A stretch of DNA of 64,000 bases from Dastarcus helophoroides (Eukaryota > Arthropoda > Insecta > Coleoptera > Bothrideridae), in contig CM053327.1 in assembly GCA_028583605.1 (NCBI GenBank), forward strand, positions 28,450,126-28,514,125, read 5' to 3'. This document shows, in pieces, positions 42,262 through 53,684 of this stretch. The notes beneath the pieces were generated by a model, which was not told where the DNA came from, searched no databases, and saw only the letters and a list, made by a program, of their open reading frames with translations. The number at the start of each line of letters is the position of its first letter. Position 1 is the first letter of the stretch. Made by a program: the position numbers and the translations under genes.

Positions 42262-43150
42262 ATACCTAAACAAAAAATGGCGAAATGTTAAATTTAAAAT
42301 GGAAATTATAGGAACAATTTTAATGACAAGAAAAATTCCTTACGTACTAAATTCTATAATTTACATTTCGTTACAGTATTAAAATTCAAATTTCCAAAAT
42401 TCGAAAGTCAATTTTTTGAGATAAAGTCAAAATACCTATTTTTTATATTGAACAAGTTTTAAATTCAAACCTAACATTTAAAGAAAAAGTAAAAAAATTA
42501 AGTTTAACTTTCGATTTTTTTCCCGGTCGAAATAGAGGTCAGACCTTGAGATCACAATCAAAAGTCTAAGAAAAAAAATCTGCAAAATTGAATCCAAAAT
42601 TAGATAGAAAACTGGATATTTAAAAACATAAGCGCAAAGTTCGAGTTAACAGTTGAAATTTCAACTTATTTTCGAAAATGTCGAGTTTAAAGTCGAGATT
42701 TTGGAAGTTTAGTCAAAATTTTCATATTTAAGTCAAAATGTTAAGTAAATTTGAGATGGAAATTCAAGATTCAAGTTAAAATTTTAATTGAAAGCTCGAA
42801 ATTTTTGTAAGTAAGTAGAAATAGTGAGATTGAAGTCGCACCTTCATCTTTTTTCTCGAATTTTGAGGTTTAATGTCAACATTTTGAGCGCAAAATTAGT
42901 ATTTGGAAAAAAGTCGAGATTGTAAGGTATTGCTACAAAATTAACTCGTAAAGGATGCATTTTTACTTCTATCAGATAGTTCAAATTTCAAGTTTAATTA
43001 CCAACAATTTTTTGCCGATTTTCGATTTTTATCTCAAATATTTGATTTCACTGACAATTTGAAATGATATAATTTCATGTTATCTCTCACAATCAGTAGG
43101 TGCGTTTCCTTTTTAGAGCTAATAGATCATCTTATCAATTACTGACTCTC
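42262..43150. repeat. AT-rich degenerate repeat, A-rich on +
   Basis: A-rich filler. Holds an LTR fragment at 42329-42376. No gene. Confidence 0.6.
42329..42376 (-). mobile_element. Small fragment of family L LTR end
   Basis: TACGTACTAAATTCTATAAT followed by TTACATTTCGTTACAG repeats the terminal 45 bp of the LTR, about 110 bp beyond copy 5. It may derive from a rearranged tandem LTR. Confidence 0.7.
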
Positions 43151-43159
43151 TCCAAAGTT

Positions 43160-43708
43160 TAAGTTAGGCCAGTGTTGGCCTAATCCGCCTCCCAGAAGCT
43201 AGGCTTTCTTTTTAGAGCTAAAGAGTACTTCACGTTTCATCAGCTATTAACACTATACAAAGCTCAAGTTAGGCCAACACTAGAATACTGTTCTCATGTT
43301 TGGAGTTTAGCCCCAGAGCACACTTTGGTTCTTTTGATTTAATTTAAAAAAGAACGATTTACCTAATTGATGATGAGCATTTGATCGACTCTTTGGAAAT
43401 GCTGGCGCACAGATGGATGGTTGGTGACTTCAAAGACACATTGAGTCACGTCTTTTCTTTTACAAGTACTTTTATAGAAGATACTCGCTGGAACTGAAAT
43501 ATCTGATCCTCTCAAAAACAACAATCTTCAGACCCAAGACAACACACAGCAAATCCCTGTGCAGTCCAGCTTAACACAGGGAGGACTTTTGTCTAGAGCT
43601 TCCAAACTCTGAAATTCGTTACCGAACAGAATTTTTTTCGATCATCTATCTTTATTTCCGCGTTAAACACACTGTTCTAAAGGCCTTTGCGAGTGGATTG
43701 AAGTGAAA
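43160..43708 (+). pseudogene. Jockey/CR1-like LINE ORF2 fragment, decayed
   Basis: Parallels 45945-46530: CGCCTCCCAGAAGCTAGGCT, GAGCTAAAGAGTACTTCACG, TTTCATCAGCTATTAACACT, then ATTGATGATGAGCATTTGAT and the 3' end GGCCTTTGCGAGTGGATTGA. It covers the thumb/C-terminal region of ORF2 with several indels and a deletion near 43640. Its beginning repeats the phrase AAGTTAGGCC found 110 bp further on, a local rearrangement. Confidence 0.85.
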
Positions 43709-45400
43709 AAAACCACGCTTTCGAAGTATCCTTTTATTTTAATAATACATCAGATGTCTTGAAAAGTGCATGCGATGATTTATACAAAGAAGCAAGAGTT
43801 TAAGTGGAAAAAGCGAACGCCCATATAGCACTGTACAAGGAGAGTGTCAGCGGTCATTCAGCGGTCCGCCGACACATCAGTCAAAGTCGCTCAGGGCCAT
43901 TGTATGACAGACACGAACATTGCGATAATGGATCACCGCCTCGTACCCACCGGCTACATTTAATTTAATTCTTTAATCCTCTAACTGCACTCTTTTTCTC
44001 ATATCCACCAACTACCATCATTAACTATTATACCACACACACAACCATCGTAATTATCTACACACTCGGCCATGTCTCCTACCATTCATTAATTTCACCT
44101 CTTTCGTCATTGACGATGACTAAAAAATCATCAAGATTTAGAAACCGTAGAATAACTGATTACGAGTAATTCGCCGGTTCATTCACTTAAAATCGGATAC
44201 ACCACGCACATTTTTAAGACGAAGTCTACCTGCCATCGACCATAAAAATTTTATTTGCCTCTAATGTAGTCAAGTCTAGCGGTATAAGTTGAGTATTAAT
44301 GTTTAAAATCCGTAAATACCCGGCAATAAAAGTAATAGCACCCGTTAAAATGAAGAAGGTAATTCGATACAAAGTATCCGTCTATGTAAGTACCAATAAT
44401 AAGGAAGATAATAATCTTTCAAATACATATCTAAACCGAACTATAATGCGCTTGCAGCTTTTTAAATCAAAAATACACCACTTACGACGGGGAATTTTAA
44501 AATAAAGAAAACGGCAGGCATTAGCATTAGCATAGTATTTTTTAAAAGGGTCAGCTGAAGGCGAATCCTATAATTACAAACTGCATAAATAACAACACAA
44601 CTTCGCAGCTTGAACTTCTTCCTATTTATTAAGTTGCTATCTTTGAACCATCGAGTGTTAAATGGGTGTAACTGAAATAATTATCCTAAAATATCAATGT
44701 ATCTTTGGATGGTGGTATCTGCGTTTCGCACCTCCGGGGTGTTTCACTCTCTGATCCCCTCAATTAATGATTGTAAATTAGAGAAAAGAGAGCGAGGCGA
44801 CATTTTCTCGTATATCTCCTTATCTCACAATCTGGATTCATTTTCAACGATTCGTTATGGAGATGGCTTGAAATTCTACCATAATTTCATGTTGAAACCG
44901 TTTTTCCTACTGTTCATCATTAAATTATATCGATATTTGTTTGCCCCCGAGGGATCAGTATATCACTTTAGCTATCCAGAAATTTGTATCACTTTATATT
45001 ATTATAGAGCAAGACATCGGGTGTTCAAATGAAAAAGTTGGCTGTAAACATTTCTTATAGTTTTAAAGTATGTTTGAAACAGGTTATTCAGGGGTGGATT
45101 AAAGTTAATAAGGGCTCCTGCGAAACTTCTATGTTTTTGATTATTAAAGAATTCTATATTGTTATAATAATTGTCTTATCGTGTTCACAATATTTTTTGT
45201 GACTAAAAAAGTCATCAATTTTTTCTGTGAGCTCGTATATAGTTGCAGAACTTTAAATCCGCCCCTAGGGTTACCAAGACAATTGCAAACAAGGTTTTAA
45301 TACATTTGAACTACTGTCTGAGCAAACGACTGACTATTTTATGAATTTGTGTCTCATTAATTCAAATCATATTTCGTCAAAGCAAATAACTTTTGAAATG
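43709..45400. other. Unclassified interval, 1.7 kb
   Basis: Normal-complexity sequence outside the AT-rich repeat, with a run of CAC/ACA words near 44030-44070. A 111-codon frame (44697-45032, +) and a 68-codon frame (44299-44505, +) have no recognised domain. These are the weakest repeat signals in the middle of the window; unannotated host DNA or old elements are both possible. Confidence 0.4.
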
Positions 45401-45419
45401 GTTTTCTTTTATCCTAGAC

Positions 45420-46540
45420 CAGGGATCGGCAAACTCTGTCGGACTCTGTCATTTGATATCCAATTTTCTCGCTCACAGATCTCTTCAGGTCGTCGTCGAT
45501 GGCATCTCATCCGAGACATTGGCGATTAACGCGGGGTGCCTCAGGGGTCTGTTCTGTCTCCTACTCTATTTCTGTTACACATAAACGATCTCTTAGCTTC
45601 AACTTCCAATCCTATATACAGCTACGCAGATGATAGCAACCTTCTGTCATCTTTTTTCTCCGACAAACCATTATCTATCGCTACTTCAGATCGACTAAGG
45701 GAACAGCAAATACAGACGATTAATCGGGATTTCAAAATTATTCTGGAATGAGGTAAGAACAATTTGGTCGACTTCAAGGCTTCAAAAACTCAGGCCGCGG
45801 TTTTCTCTAAGAAAACATTAAGGGATAGTGCAACAAGCATACTAATGGATAGTAAAATCCTTCCAATGGGATCTAATCTATCTATCCTAGGAGTGAATGC
45901 GAGCACTATCTTCTCTTGGGACGATCATGTGTGCGCCATTGCCAAATCCGCCTCCCAGAAGCTAGGCTTTCTTTTTAGAGCTAAAAAGTACTTCACGTTT
46001 CATCAGCTATTAACACTATACAAAGCTCAAGTTAGGGCAATACTAGCCAATACGGTTCTCATGTTTGGAGTTCAGCCCCAAAACATACTTTATCTCTCTT
46101 GTATTCAATTCAAAGAAGAGCAATTCGCCTAATTGATGACGAGAGTCTGACCGATTCTCTCGAAACACTAGAGCACAAGCGTATATTTGATGACTTGTCT
46201 CTTTTCTACAAGTACTATCATGGAAGATGCTCCCAGGAAATAATAGGATTGAGCCCCTCAAGATCAAGATTCTTGAGTCGTACTAAACAGACGGAGACAG
46301 CAAATTCCTGTGCGGTCCAGCTTGACAAAGTAAGGACTTTTGTCAGCGGAGACTCTTTTTTCTATAGAACTTCCAAGTTATGGAATTTGTTACCAAAACA
46401 AATTTTCCCTAAAAATTACAACCTATCCTTGTTTAAGAAGACGATTCATCGCCATCTATCTTTGTTTCCGCATCCTACTCGCACTGCTTTGAAAACAAAA
46501 TGGGGTTACCCTTTGCGAGTGGATTAAACTTAAAAAAAAA
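45420..46540 (+). pseudogene. Jockey/CR1-like LINE ORF2: reverse transcriptase and C-terminus, frameshifted
   Basis: The longest retroelement remnant. Frame pieces in order: LAHRSLQVVVDGISSETLA (about 45469-45526), then RT motif B PQGSVLSPTLFLLHINDLL (45539-45595) and motif C YSYADDSNLL (from about 45617) with the YADD catalytic pair. Next is 45764-46132 (FKASKTQAAVFSKK, LGVNASTIFSWDDHV), then the C-terminal domain 46099-46527 (RRAIRLIDDESL, LEHKRIFDDLSLFYKYYHGR, LWNLLPKQIF). A stop or frameshift separates each piece. The N-terminal endonuclease and fingers are missing. It ends GTGGATTAAACTT then A10. Reverse transcribed its own RNA in origin; inactive here. Confidence 0.93.
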
Positions 46541-47097
46541 AGTCAGAATAAATCCGAAAGGCTAACTCTTAGAAATATTAGAAAAATCGCAAAATATTAT
46601 GAAAATTTCGACCTTTCTAACCAAAAAGAGAATATTATGAATTGTAATTTTTTTGAAAATTTCAATTTTTTCTTGAAATTCCACATTTTTCTCGTGATTA
46701 AAGTTAAAATTTCGTAATTAATTTTAGCATTTTGAATGTCAACCTGAAATTTTACAACTTATGTCAAAATTTTCTGATTAAACTTTTAACTGTGAATTTA
46801 AAATTTCAATCTGTTTGTCGAAGTTTGGATTTCAGGACTCAAAACTTCGAGAAAAAGGTCAAAATTTAAAGTGCAAATAATTATCACAAACTGAAAAGTG
46901 AGGACTTCTGTCTAGGGAGACCCTTTTTTCTATAGAACTTCCAAGTTATGGAACTTGTTACCGAAAGGAATTTTCTCCAAAAATTGCAACCTGTCCTTGT
47001 TTAAGAAGGCGGTTCATCGTCATCTATCCTTGTTTCCGCATCCTATTCGCAGTGCTTTGAAAGCATAATGGGGTTACCCTTTGTGAATTAAACTTTA
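46218..47097 (+). repeat. Duplicated segment, copy 2
   Basis: Homologous to 37592-38455, spacer and second LINE 3' end included. Here the first LINE end continues upstream into the longer ORF2 remnant, so this is the more complete (source-like) locus. Confidence 0.85.
46893..47090 (+). pseudogene. Second LINE 3'-end fragment of the duplicated segment
   Basis: GTGAGGACTTCTGTCTAGGG, ACTTCCAAGTTATGGAACTT, CCTTGTTTAAGAAGGCGGTT and AAAGCATAATGGGGTTACCC. Same subcopy as 38256-38452. Confidence 0.8.
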
Positions 47098-47744
47098 AAA
47101 AAAGAAAAAAAAAGGTGGCTCTTTTAAAAGGCACTTGCGGCTCTTTAATTCCCCTAAAAAAATAAATTAAAAAGAACTAGAGTGGCCAGACACTCAGAAA
47201 ATGAGTACTCATTAAATAAGTGACCCACAGAAGTCGAAGTTTCCAAAAATCCTTTTCTAGGAATTTTTACGTTTTGCCTAAATTTTGACAAAAAACTTAT
47301 GATTTTAAGATGTATTTTTAATTGATTTGTATTAACATTTTGAAAAAACACATTAAATTTGAAATTTTCAGAAAAAAAACCAATTTGGGGAGCCGAAGTT
47401 TCTAAAGAATATTTTTTTCCTGATTTTTACTTTTTTATTTGTAAATTTTCAATAGACTTGAAATTTCGTGAAAAAAAGTTGAATTACTTTTTCGAGAAAA
47501 AAATCTAAATTTACAGAAACAGCAAATATCAAAGTTCGAAATAAAAGCTGAAATTTCCAGAAAAAGCCGAATTTTGAGAAAAAGAAAGAGATTTCGAAAA
47601 AATTGAGAAAAAGAAAGTGTAGTAGTCAAAATTTTGTAATTTAATGTCCAAATATCAGTTTTCTTTCGAAATTTCAACTATGAACACAAACTTTCGAGAA
47701 GTAAAACTCAAAATTTGTAGAAAAAAGTAACAATTTCTATGTTT
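47098..47744. repeat. AT-rich degenerate repeat, A-rich on +
   Basis: A-rich filler. A GTGGCTC/TGCGGCTCTTTAATT pair at about 47114-47150 may be a remnant of a hAT-type terminus. No gene. Confidence 0.6.
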
Positions 47745-47860
47745 GATGGAACGGACGGTCCTTGGTTATCTTCAAAAATTGAAATACAGAACTTGGCCCC
47801 TGAAACCAAGAAAGATTAAAAACACAACAAAGAGGGGACAAGTTCTGTATATCAATTTTT
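47745..47860. mobile_element. Family A, copy 11 (internally deleted)
   Basis: Left end GATGGAACGGACGGTCCTTG through GAAACCAAGAAAGATTAAAA to ACACAACAAAG, then directly GGGGACAAGTTCTGTATATC of the right arm. The palindrome core and hammerhead-like part are deleted. Confidence 0.85.
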
Positions 47861-49337
47861 TAACAATTCCTAAATATTGTCTAAATTTTGTGTTTAAAGT
47901 AACAATTAAATCAAGAAGTGATGAACCCAAAACTAAATGAAAAACAGTTCAATTTTAGTTTTTTTTACTTTCGACTTTAATTATAAAATTTTGAAAAAAA
48001 ATGAAAATTTTGCGAATAAAATTTTATGAAAAAATTTCAATTTCAAATTGAAGTCGAAACAAATTAAAATTTCAATTATTTTCCCCTATATTTCGATGTA
48101 ATTAAAAACTTTTTAGAACCAAACATTCTGGTAGAAATAGCGATTTTTTCCTAAGAAATCTAAATTTTGACTTGCGAAAATCAAAACAAATTAAAAATTC
48201 AACTTTTTTTCCCTTTATTTCGATGTAATTAAAAACTTTTTAGAACCAAATATTCTGGCAGAAATAGCAATTTTTTCATAAAGAAAACTTAAATTTTGAC
48301 TTGTGAAAATCAAAACAAATTAAAATTTTAATTTTCTTCCCTGTATTTCGATGTAATTAAAAACATTTTAGAACCAAACATTCTGGCAGAAATAGCAATT
48401 TTTTCCTTAAAAAAACCTAAATTTTGGCTTGTGAAAATCAAAACAAATTAAAATTTCAATTTATATCCTAATTTTGTGTTGAACTCAAATTTTTGTAAGA
48501 AAAGGTCCAAATTTCGAGTTGGAGTATGGTAGATATTTAAGGCAAAAGTCGAAAATGTAACCAAATCTCCAAACTGCAGGCTTTTTTCAAAAGTTTCAAT
48601 TTTAAACACGAACTTTCGAGAAGTCACTTGTAGAAAAAATTGCAGTTTCTTCGAAAATCTAAATTTTTATTTAATGTAGTAAATTTCTGTGCTTAAATTG
48701 GAAGTAGTTTCAAGTTGTAATTACTGGCTTTTTTCAAAATCCACATTTTGAACACAAACTTTTTCGGGAAGTCACTTGTAGAAAAAGTTGCAATTTCTTC
48801 AAAAAGTCAAATTTTGAGTTAATATAGTAAAATTACGAGTTTAAAATGAAAGTAATTGTTTTTTTCCAGTTTTTCGACTTATGATTCAAAATTTCGGTTG
48901 AATCTGAGTTACTCAAACACGACGACATTTGCCTTGAAATTTCGACTCCAATCTTGCAACTTTTAACTCCAAATTATGGAAAGCTGGCTTTTTCTTTGAA
49001 AATTCCAAATTTTTTACCACGTTACGGCCTTTTTCTTCTATTTTTATTTTGAAATTTTGGTTTTAATCCTTAAATTTTGAATGAAATATTGAAATATTTT
49101 AGTTCGAAAATTTAGGATTTAATTTTAAAATTAGGTTTGAAATTTGAAGAAAAAAAGGAAGCTTACCCTCGAAAGGTTGAGAGAGAACAATTGTAACTTC
49201 TAAAATATCTCGAAAGTTTCATTTCAATCTCGAAAATTTAACTTCTCAAAATGTCAACCTTAAACTTAAAATGGCAAGAAAAATGTCGAAACTCGTAAGA
49301 TTTAAAACAAACAATTAAAAAAAAACTCAAATATTGA
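47861..49337. repeat. AT-rich repeat with 127-bp and about 150-bp tandem units
   Basis: 48045-48475 holds 3.3 copies of a unit of about 127 bp (TTTCGATGTAATTAAAAAC at 48091, 48218 and 48346; each followed by TTAGAACCAAA and ATTCTGG). About 48575-48840 has two copies of a unit of about 150 bp (AAGTCACTTGTAGAAAAA). No gene. Confidence 0.85.
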
Positions 49338-49474
49338 AGATGAAGATGGTAGCTTGGCTATCGAAGCACGTTTGAGCAACCTCTGGTGTTTTTTATCTTT
49401 CTTGGTTTCAGGGGACAAGATTTGAATCTCAATTTTTGAAGATAACCAAGGACCAGTCTGTTCCACTAAAAAAA
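49338..49474 (+). mobile_element. Family A, copy 12 (right arm)
   Basis: GAAGATGGTAGCTTGGCTAT, CGAAGCACGTTTGAGCAACC, TTTCTTGGTTTCAGGGGACA and terminal CCAGTCTGTTCCACTAAAAA. Confidence 0.85.
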
Positions 49475-49847
49475 GGACAACTCAAAATTCTGAGCTTTCA
49501 TTAGAAACTTTACGAAAAAAATTTAAAATTTTCAGAAAAATTTGCACTCTAAAAGATTTTCGAGTTTTTCTCAACATATCAACTTTAATTCCATTCTTAT
49601 TGGGTGGCATATCCGTTGCCGGTGGCTTCCTTCATAAATCCAGAATTTTTTTTCTTGGAATTGCCAACCAATATGGAAGGAATTAACACAACTCAAAGAA
49701 GATATCGAGAATACTCCAACTGTATTTGAAATTCGAAGAATATTCGAAGTTAAAACTGCAAGCTTTGAAATTTTTTATAACGAAATGTAATATTTTATTC
49801 TAACTTGTTAATTGATAACATAAGAAAAAACAACAGCAGCAACAACA
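49475..49847. repeat. AT-rich spacer with CAGCAGCAACAACAA tract
   Basis: A-rich sequence with a short CAA/CAG tract immediately before the LINE fragment. Nothing else recognised. Confidence 0.5.
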
Positions 49848-50095
49848 AGACAGTCGGAGACAGCAAATTCCTGTGCGGTCCAGCTTGAATCAGTGAGGAC
49901 TTCTGTCTACGGAGACTCTTTTTTCTATAGAACTTCCAAGCTATGGAACGCCTTACCGAAAGGAATTTTCCCCAAAAATTATAACCTTTCCTAGTTTGAG
50001 GAGGCGGTTCATCGCCATCTATCCTTGTTTCCGCATTCTACTTGCAGTGTTTTGAAAGCATAATGGGGGTTACCCTTTGCGAGTGGATTAAACTT
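49848..50095 (+). pseudogene. 5'-truncated LINE 3' end
   Basis: From CAGTCGGAGACAGCAAATTC through GGAACGCCTTACCGAAAGGA to GGGGGTTACCCTTTGCGAGT and an A-containing end. A separate copy of the same LINE with its own substitutions. Confidence 0.85.
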
Positions 50096-50646
50096 ACCAA
50101 AAAGCAAAAAAGTTCTAAATTATTAAAAAATTAAGAACCAAAATAATCAAAATACATTAACAAAAACAGCAATGTTGTTACCGCAATTTTCTTCAGTAAA
50201 GAATGAATTTAACCCAAGGTATTAAACAGCGACAAGGGCCCTATTCAGCGAGCTCTACAAGCCTATTATAAATTTACTGGGGGCGCATTAGGGGCTTGAA
50301 AATAACGAAAATACGATCGTCAACATCATGTGCGACTGTAAGATAACCACGTGCTCTTATCTTTAATAGTATTCGGCCCCATAGCGATGCCAGGGCACCG
50401 TTTTTAATAATCTCATGTTTATTGAGTTATCATCGGATGGAGAGCAATAAATTTATCCAAAATCTCAAAAGCAAAAGAAATTTTTCATGGACATCGCATA
50501 AATCTGCAAAACGCTATCGTTGCTCGACATGGGAAAATAACCAACACCTTGTGGGGAGAAGTAGCTCACGCGACTATTGTAGCAATACTTATCAATACTA
50601 GAAGGAAAATATTAAAGGCTGGTGTCAAAAAAAAAACATCTAGATG
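50096..50646. other. Unclassified interval
   Basis: About 550 bp of ordinary-complexity sequence. A 76-codon frame (50549-50779) spans the next element's start and is not a gene candidate. Confidence 0.4.
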
Positions 50647-50740
50647 CATGGACGTAGGTAGAATAGAGCAGGGTGAGGCGCTTGCCCCCCTCCAGTTGAT
50701 GCGGCAAATCGAAAATTTATGTATTCAGCTGGGGGACCAA
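50647..50740 (+). mobile_element. Left terminus resembling element 1
   Basis: CATGGACGTAGGTAGAATAG then AGCAGGG, GCTTGCCCCCCTCCAG and AAAATTTATGTATTCAGCTG, parallel to 5624-5715 (CATAGGCGTAGCTAGAATAG, CGAAAATTTATATTCAACTG). It leads directly into T-rich repeat exactly as at 5.7 kb. No matching TSD partner was found. Confidence 0.7.
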
Positions 50741-52912
50741 AAATATTCTTTTCAACTTCAAAATTCATTCTTTCCTTGAAATATTTTCCGAAATTTCGAC
50801 CTCTTTCTCAAATTTCTTATTTTTTTTTACATAATTTGTCTTTTTTCTTAAAATTTTACATTTATTTATAAAATTCTACTTCTTTTATCAAACATAACTC
50901 TATAAAAATTTCAAATTTTTATTTAAGAGTTCGTCGTTTTTTTTCTTAAATTTTACCTTTTCTGGAAATTGATTTTTTCTGAAAATTTGATTTTTTCTAA
51001 AAATTTTGATTTTTTTTAACTCTGCAAATTTCAGCTTGTCTATTAAAATTTACCTTTTTTTCGAAATTTGGTCGATCTTCTGATGAAAAAAGTTTATTTT
51101 TTTGAAATTTGAAATTTTTGTTAGAAAAATACGAAACAATTTTCTGGACGTTTCAATTTGTTTGTCAAAATTTCGACGTGTATCACAATATTCACGATTT
51201 TTTGACGTCACATGGGGCAAGGTAAAGCGTCTTTTTCCGAGTCGAGCAGTCAAGAGAGAATAAATATTCACCCAGGAAGTCTTCCATTTTTGAAAGTTTT
51301 GTTTTTTTTTCTTAAAATTTGTTGGTTTTATCGTAATTTGAATATAATTTGACTCTTTTTGCAAAATTTCAAATTTTCACTAAAAGATTAAACGTTTTCT
51401 CTCAAAATTTACATATTTTTCGGAGAATTTCAATCATTATCTCCTAATTTCGGTTTGTTCTCAGAGTTTAGATTGTTTTCAAAATTACGACTTTTTTCTT
51501 AAAATTTGACTTTCTTTGGAACATTCGAAACTGGAGATTAGAGTCGAAATTTCGAAAAAAAATCGGAAATTTAAAAAAAAAGTGTAAATTTCAAGATTAA
51601 AGTCAAAATTTTGACTTGAGCGTTTTATAGACTACATTTTAAAAAACATTGAAATTTTCATAGAAAATTAAAATTTTCGGATAAATTCATCTTAAAAAAA
51701 AATTGAAATTTTGTTAAAATACTTTTTGCAAAAGTCAGGCGAAATTTTGTATAAATGCCAAACTTTATAAAAGTCGGAATTTTCAAAAAAAGTGAGGCTT
51801 TGAGAAAATATCGTATTTTGAAAATTTTATCAATAGAATTCGAAAAATGAAATATTTAAAAAACTTTAAATTTTCCAAATAGTGAGAAATTTTAACAGAC
51901 GAATTTTAAATTAAAATTTTATTAGTCGAGATTTAGAAAAACATCAACATTTTCATAAAAAGCCAACATTTTCAATAAAGATTGAGATGTAGGAATTTTG
52001 AGAAATCCGATATTTTAAAAAGAGCTGCAATTTTTAAAAATAGTAAACAATGTTAAGACAAAATTTTAAGAGATGCGATATTTTTGAAAATTTGAAAATA
52101 AATTAAAATTTTGAACACAGCAAAGATTTTCAGCAAAGGTCAAAATTTTGAAAAGGAATTGAAATATTTGAAATGCTGAAAATTAAAGTCAAAATTTTCA
52201 AAAAAAAAAATGAAAAATTTCAAAAGACGCTAAAATTTTCAAGAAAAATTTAGTCTTATAAAAAAAAAGAAATTTTCACACAAGTCTAAATTGTTGGAAA
52301 GTCGTTCCAATTTAATTTAAAAAAAAAATAGTCCTCTAAATCAGGACTTTCAAAAAATAAAAATTCGAAATTTTGAGAAACAGCTGAATATTTCAATATT
52401 TCATATTTTAAAAAGAGCTGCAATTTTAAAAAATATTTAAAAAATTCAAGGCAAAATTTTTAGAGAGATTTGAAAAACTGGAAATTTTCAAAAAATGCGA
52501 TATTTTTGAAGATTTGAAAATAAATTGTACTTTTGAATAAAGTAAAGATTTTCAGAAAAGGTCAAAATTTTGAAAAAAAATTGAAATTTAAAGTTAAAAG
52601 TCACAATTTTCAAAAAAATTAGAAGATTTCAAACGATGCTAAAATTTTCAATAAAAATGTAACTCTTTATATTAAAAAACGTAATTTTCAAAAAAAACAA
52701 AATTTTTGGAAGTCGTCCTAATTTATTAAAAAAATGTAATTCTGAAACAGGATTTTGAAAAAAAGTATCAAAATTCCTAGAAGTAGCCAAATATTTCTCA
52801 AAGATCTGAATTTTCAAAAAAGTAAACATTTAAAAATAAGTCAAAATTTTTTAAAAAAATCGATAATTTAAAGACGCCGAAATTTTCAAAAAAAATTTCG
52901 AAAGTTTTTATC
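50741..52912. repeat. AT-rich repeat with strand switch near 51.54 kb
   Basis: T-rich on + until about 51540, then A-rich. A direct duplication with about 400-bp offset (about 52010-52160 and 52404-52560) shares TTTTAAAAAGAGCTGCAATT and GATTTGAAAATAAATT-type words. No gene. Confidence 0.75.
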
Positions 52913-52969
52913 AAAAAGTGAAATCTATAATGCACAGACCAATAGGTTTGAACATTTATTAGATTCGAA

Positions 52970-53029
52970 GTTTGGAAACCAAATACCGGTTTCGATCTTG
53001 TTAGATCTCGTCAGTTTGGTATATCCAAC
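52970..53029 (-). ncRNA. Type I hammerhead ribozyme, family B minus-strand copy
   Basis: On the minus strand: stem I 5' side GTTGGA-TATA-CCAAA, CTGACGA (53014-53008), stem II GATC/GATC with an AGATCT-type extension, GAAAC, CGGTA cleavage site (GTA is an allowed NUH triplet), then TTTGGTTTCCAAAC closing stem I. It differs from the plus-strand copy by GTA for GTC and by the stem II loop. Confidence 0.85.
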
Positions 53030-53624
53030 TCGAATGCTAATAAATGTTCCGACAAGTAAGTACTAAAACTTTCACAGGCGTCGAGCGAGTGACTTTTTAG
53101 TACTACCACCTATTGGTCCATAGAGAAACTATGGCCATCGCCAACAATGTCGTATGCAAGAAGAATGCAACCTAGACTACAAATTCATGCAGCCCTCCAG
53201 GCGTGTATAGTGAATCATAGGTAGCTGAACTACCAACAGTTGAAACACTGCCACCTAGCGAAGCGGTTGCTCTCTAGGAGAGTTCCCAGAAGACAAGGAT
53301 TCTATAATGCACAGACCAATAGGTTTGAACATTTATTAGATTCGAAGTTTGGAATCCTTGTCTTCTGGGAACTCTCCTAGAGAGCAACCGCTTCGCTAGG
53401 TGGCAGTGTTTCAACTGTTGGTAGTTCAGCTACCTATGATTCACTATACACGCCTGGAGGGCTGCATGAATTTGTAGTCTAGGTTGCATTCTTCTTGCAT
53501 ACGACATTGTTGGCGATGGCCATAGCTTCTCTATGGACCAATAGGTGGTAGTACTAAAAAGTCACTCGCTCGACGCCTGTGAAAGTTTTAGTACTTACTT
53601 GTCGGAACATTTATTAGCATTCGA

Positions 53625-53684
53625 GTTGGATATACCAAACTGACGAGATCTAAGAAGATCGAAACCGGTCTTTGGTTTCCAAAC
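53625..53684 (+). ncRNA. Type I hammerhead ribozyme, family B plus-strand copy (intact)
   Basis: CTGACGA (53640-53646); stem II GATCT/AGATC (53647-53651, 53656-53660) with AAGA loop; GAA (53661-53663); minimal stem III AC/GT (53664-53665, 53668-53669); GTC with cleavage expected after C53670. Stem I: CCAAA (53635-53639) pairs with TTTGG (53671-53675); internal loop TATA/TT; outer GTTGGA (53625-53630) pairs with TCCAAAC (53678-53684, one bulge). All catalytic-core bases are present. Confidence 0.9.

Noticed and set aside
44079..44160. TGACGATGACT...GAAACCG near 44.11 kb as another hammerhead
   Set aside because: No paired stem II directly between the CUGANGA-like word and GAAA, and the first core base is T instead of C.
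44697..45032. 111-codon plus-strand frame as a gene
   Set aside because: No recognised domain, no supporting codon pattern or splice signals, and frames of this length are expected by chance in this interval.
45420..45445. CAGGGATCGGCAAAC at 45.42 kb as a hAT terminus
   Set aside because: Only one such end is visible, no inverted partner or 8-bp duplication was found, and it lies at the start of the LINE remnant.
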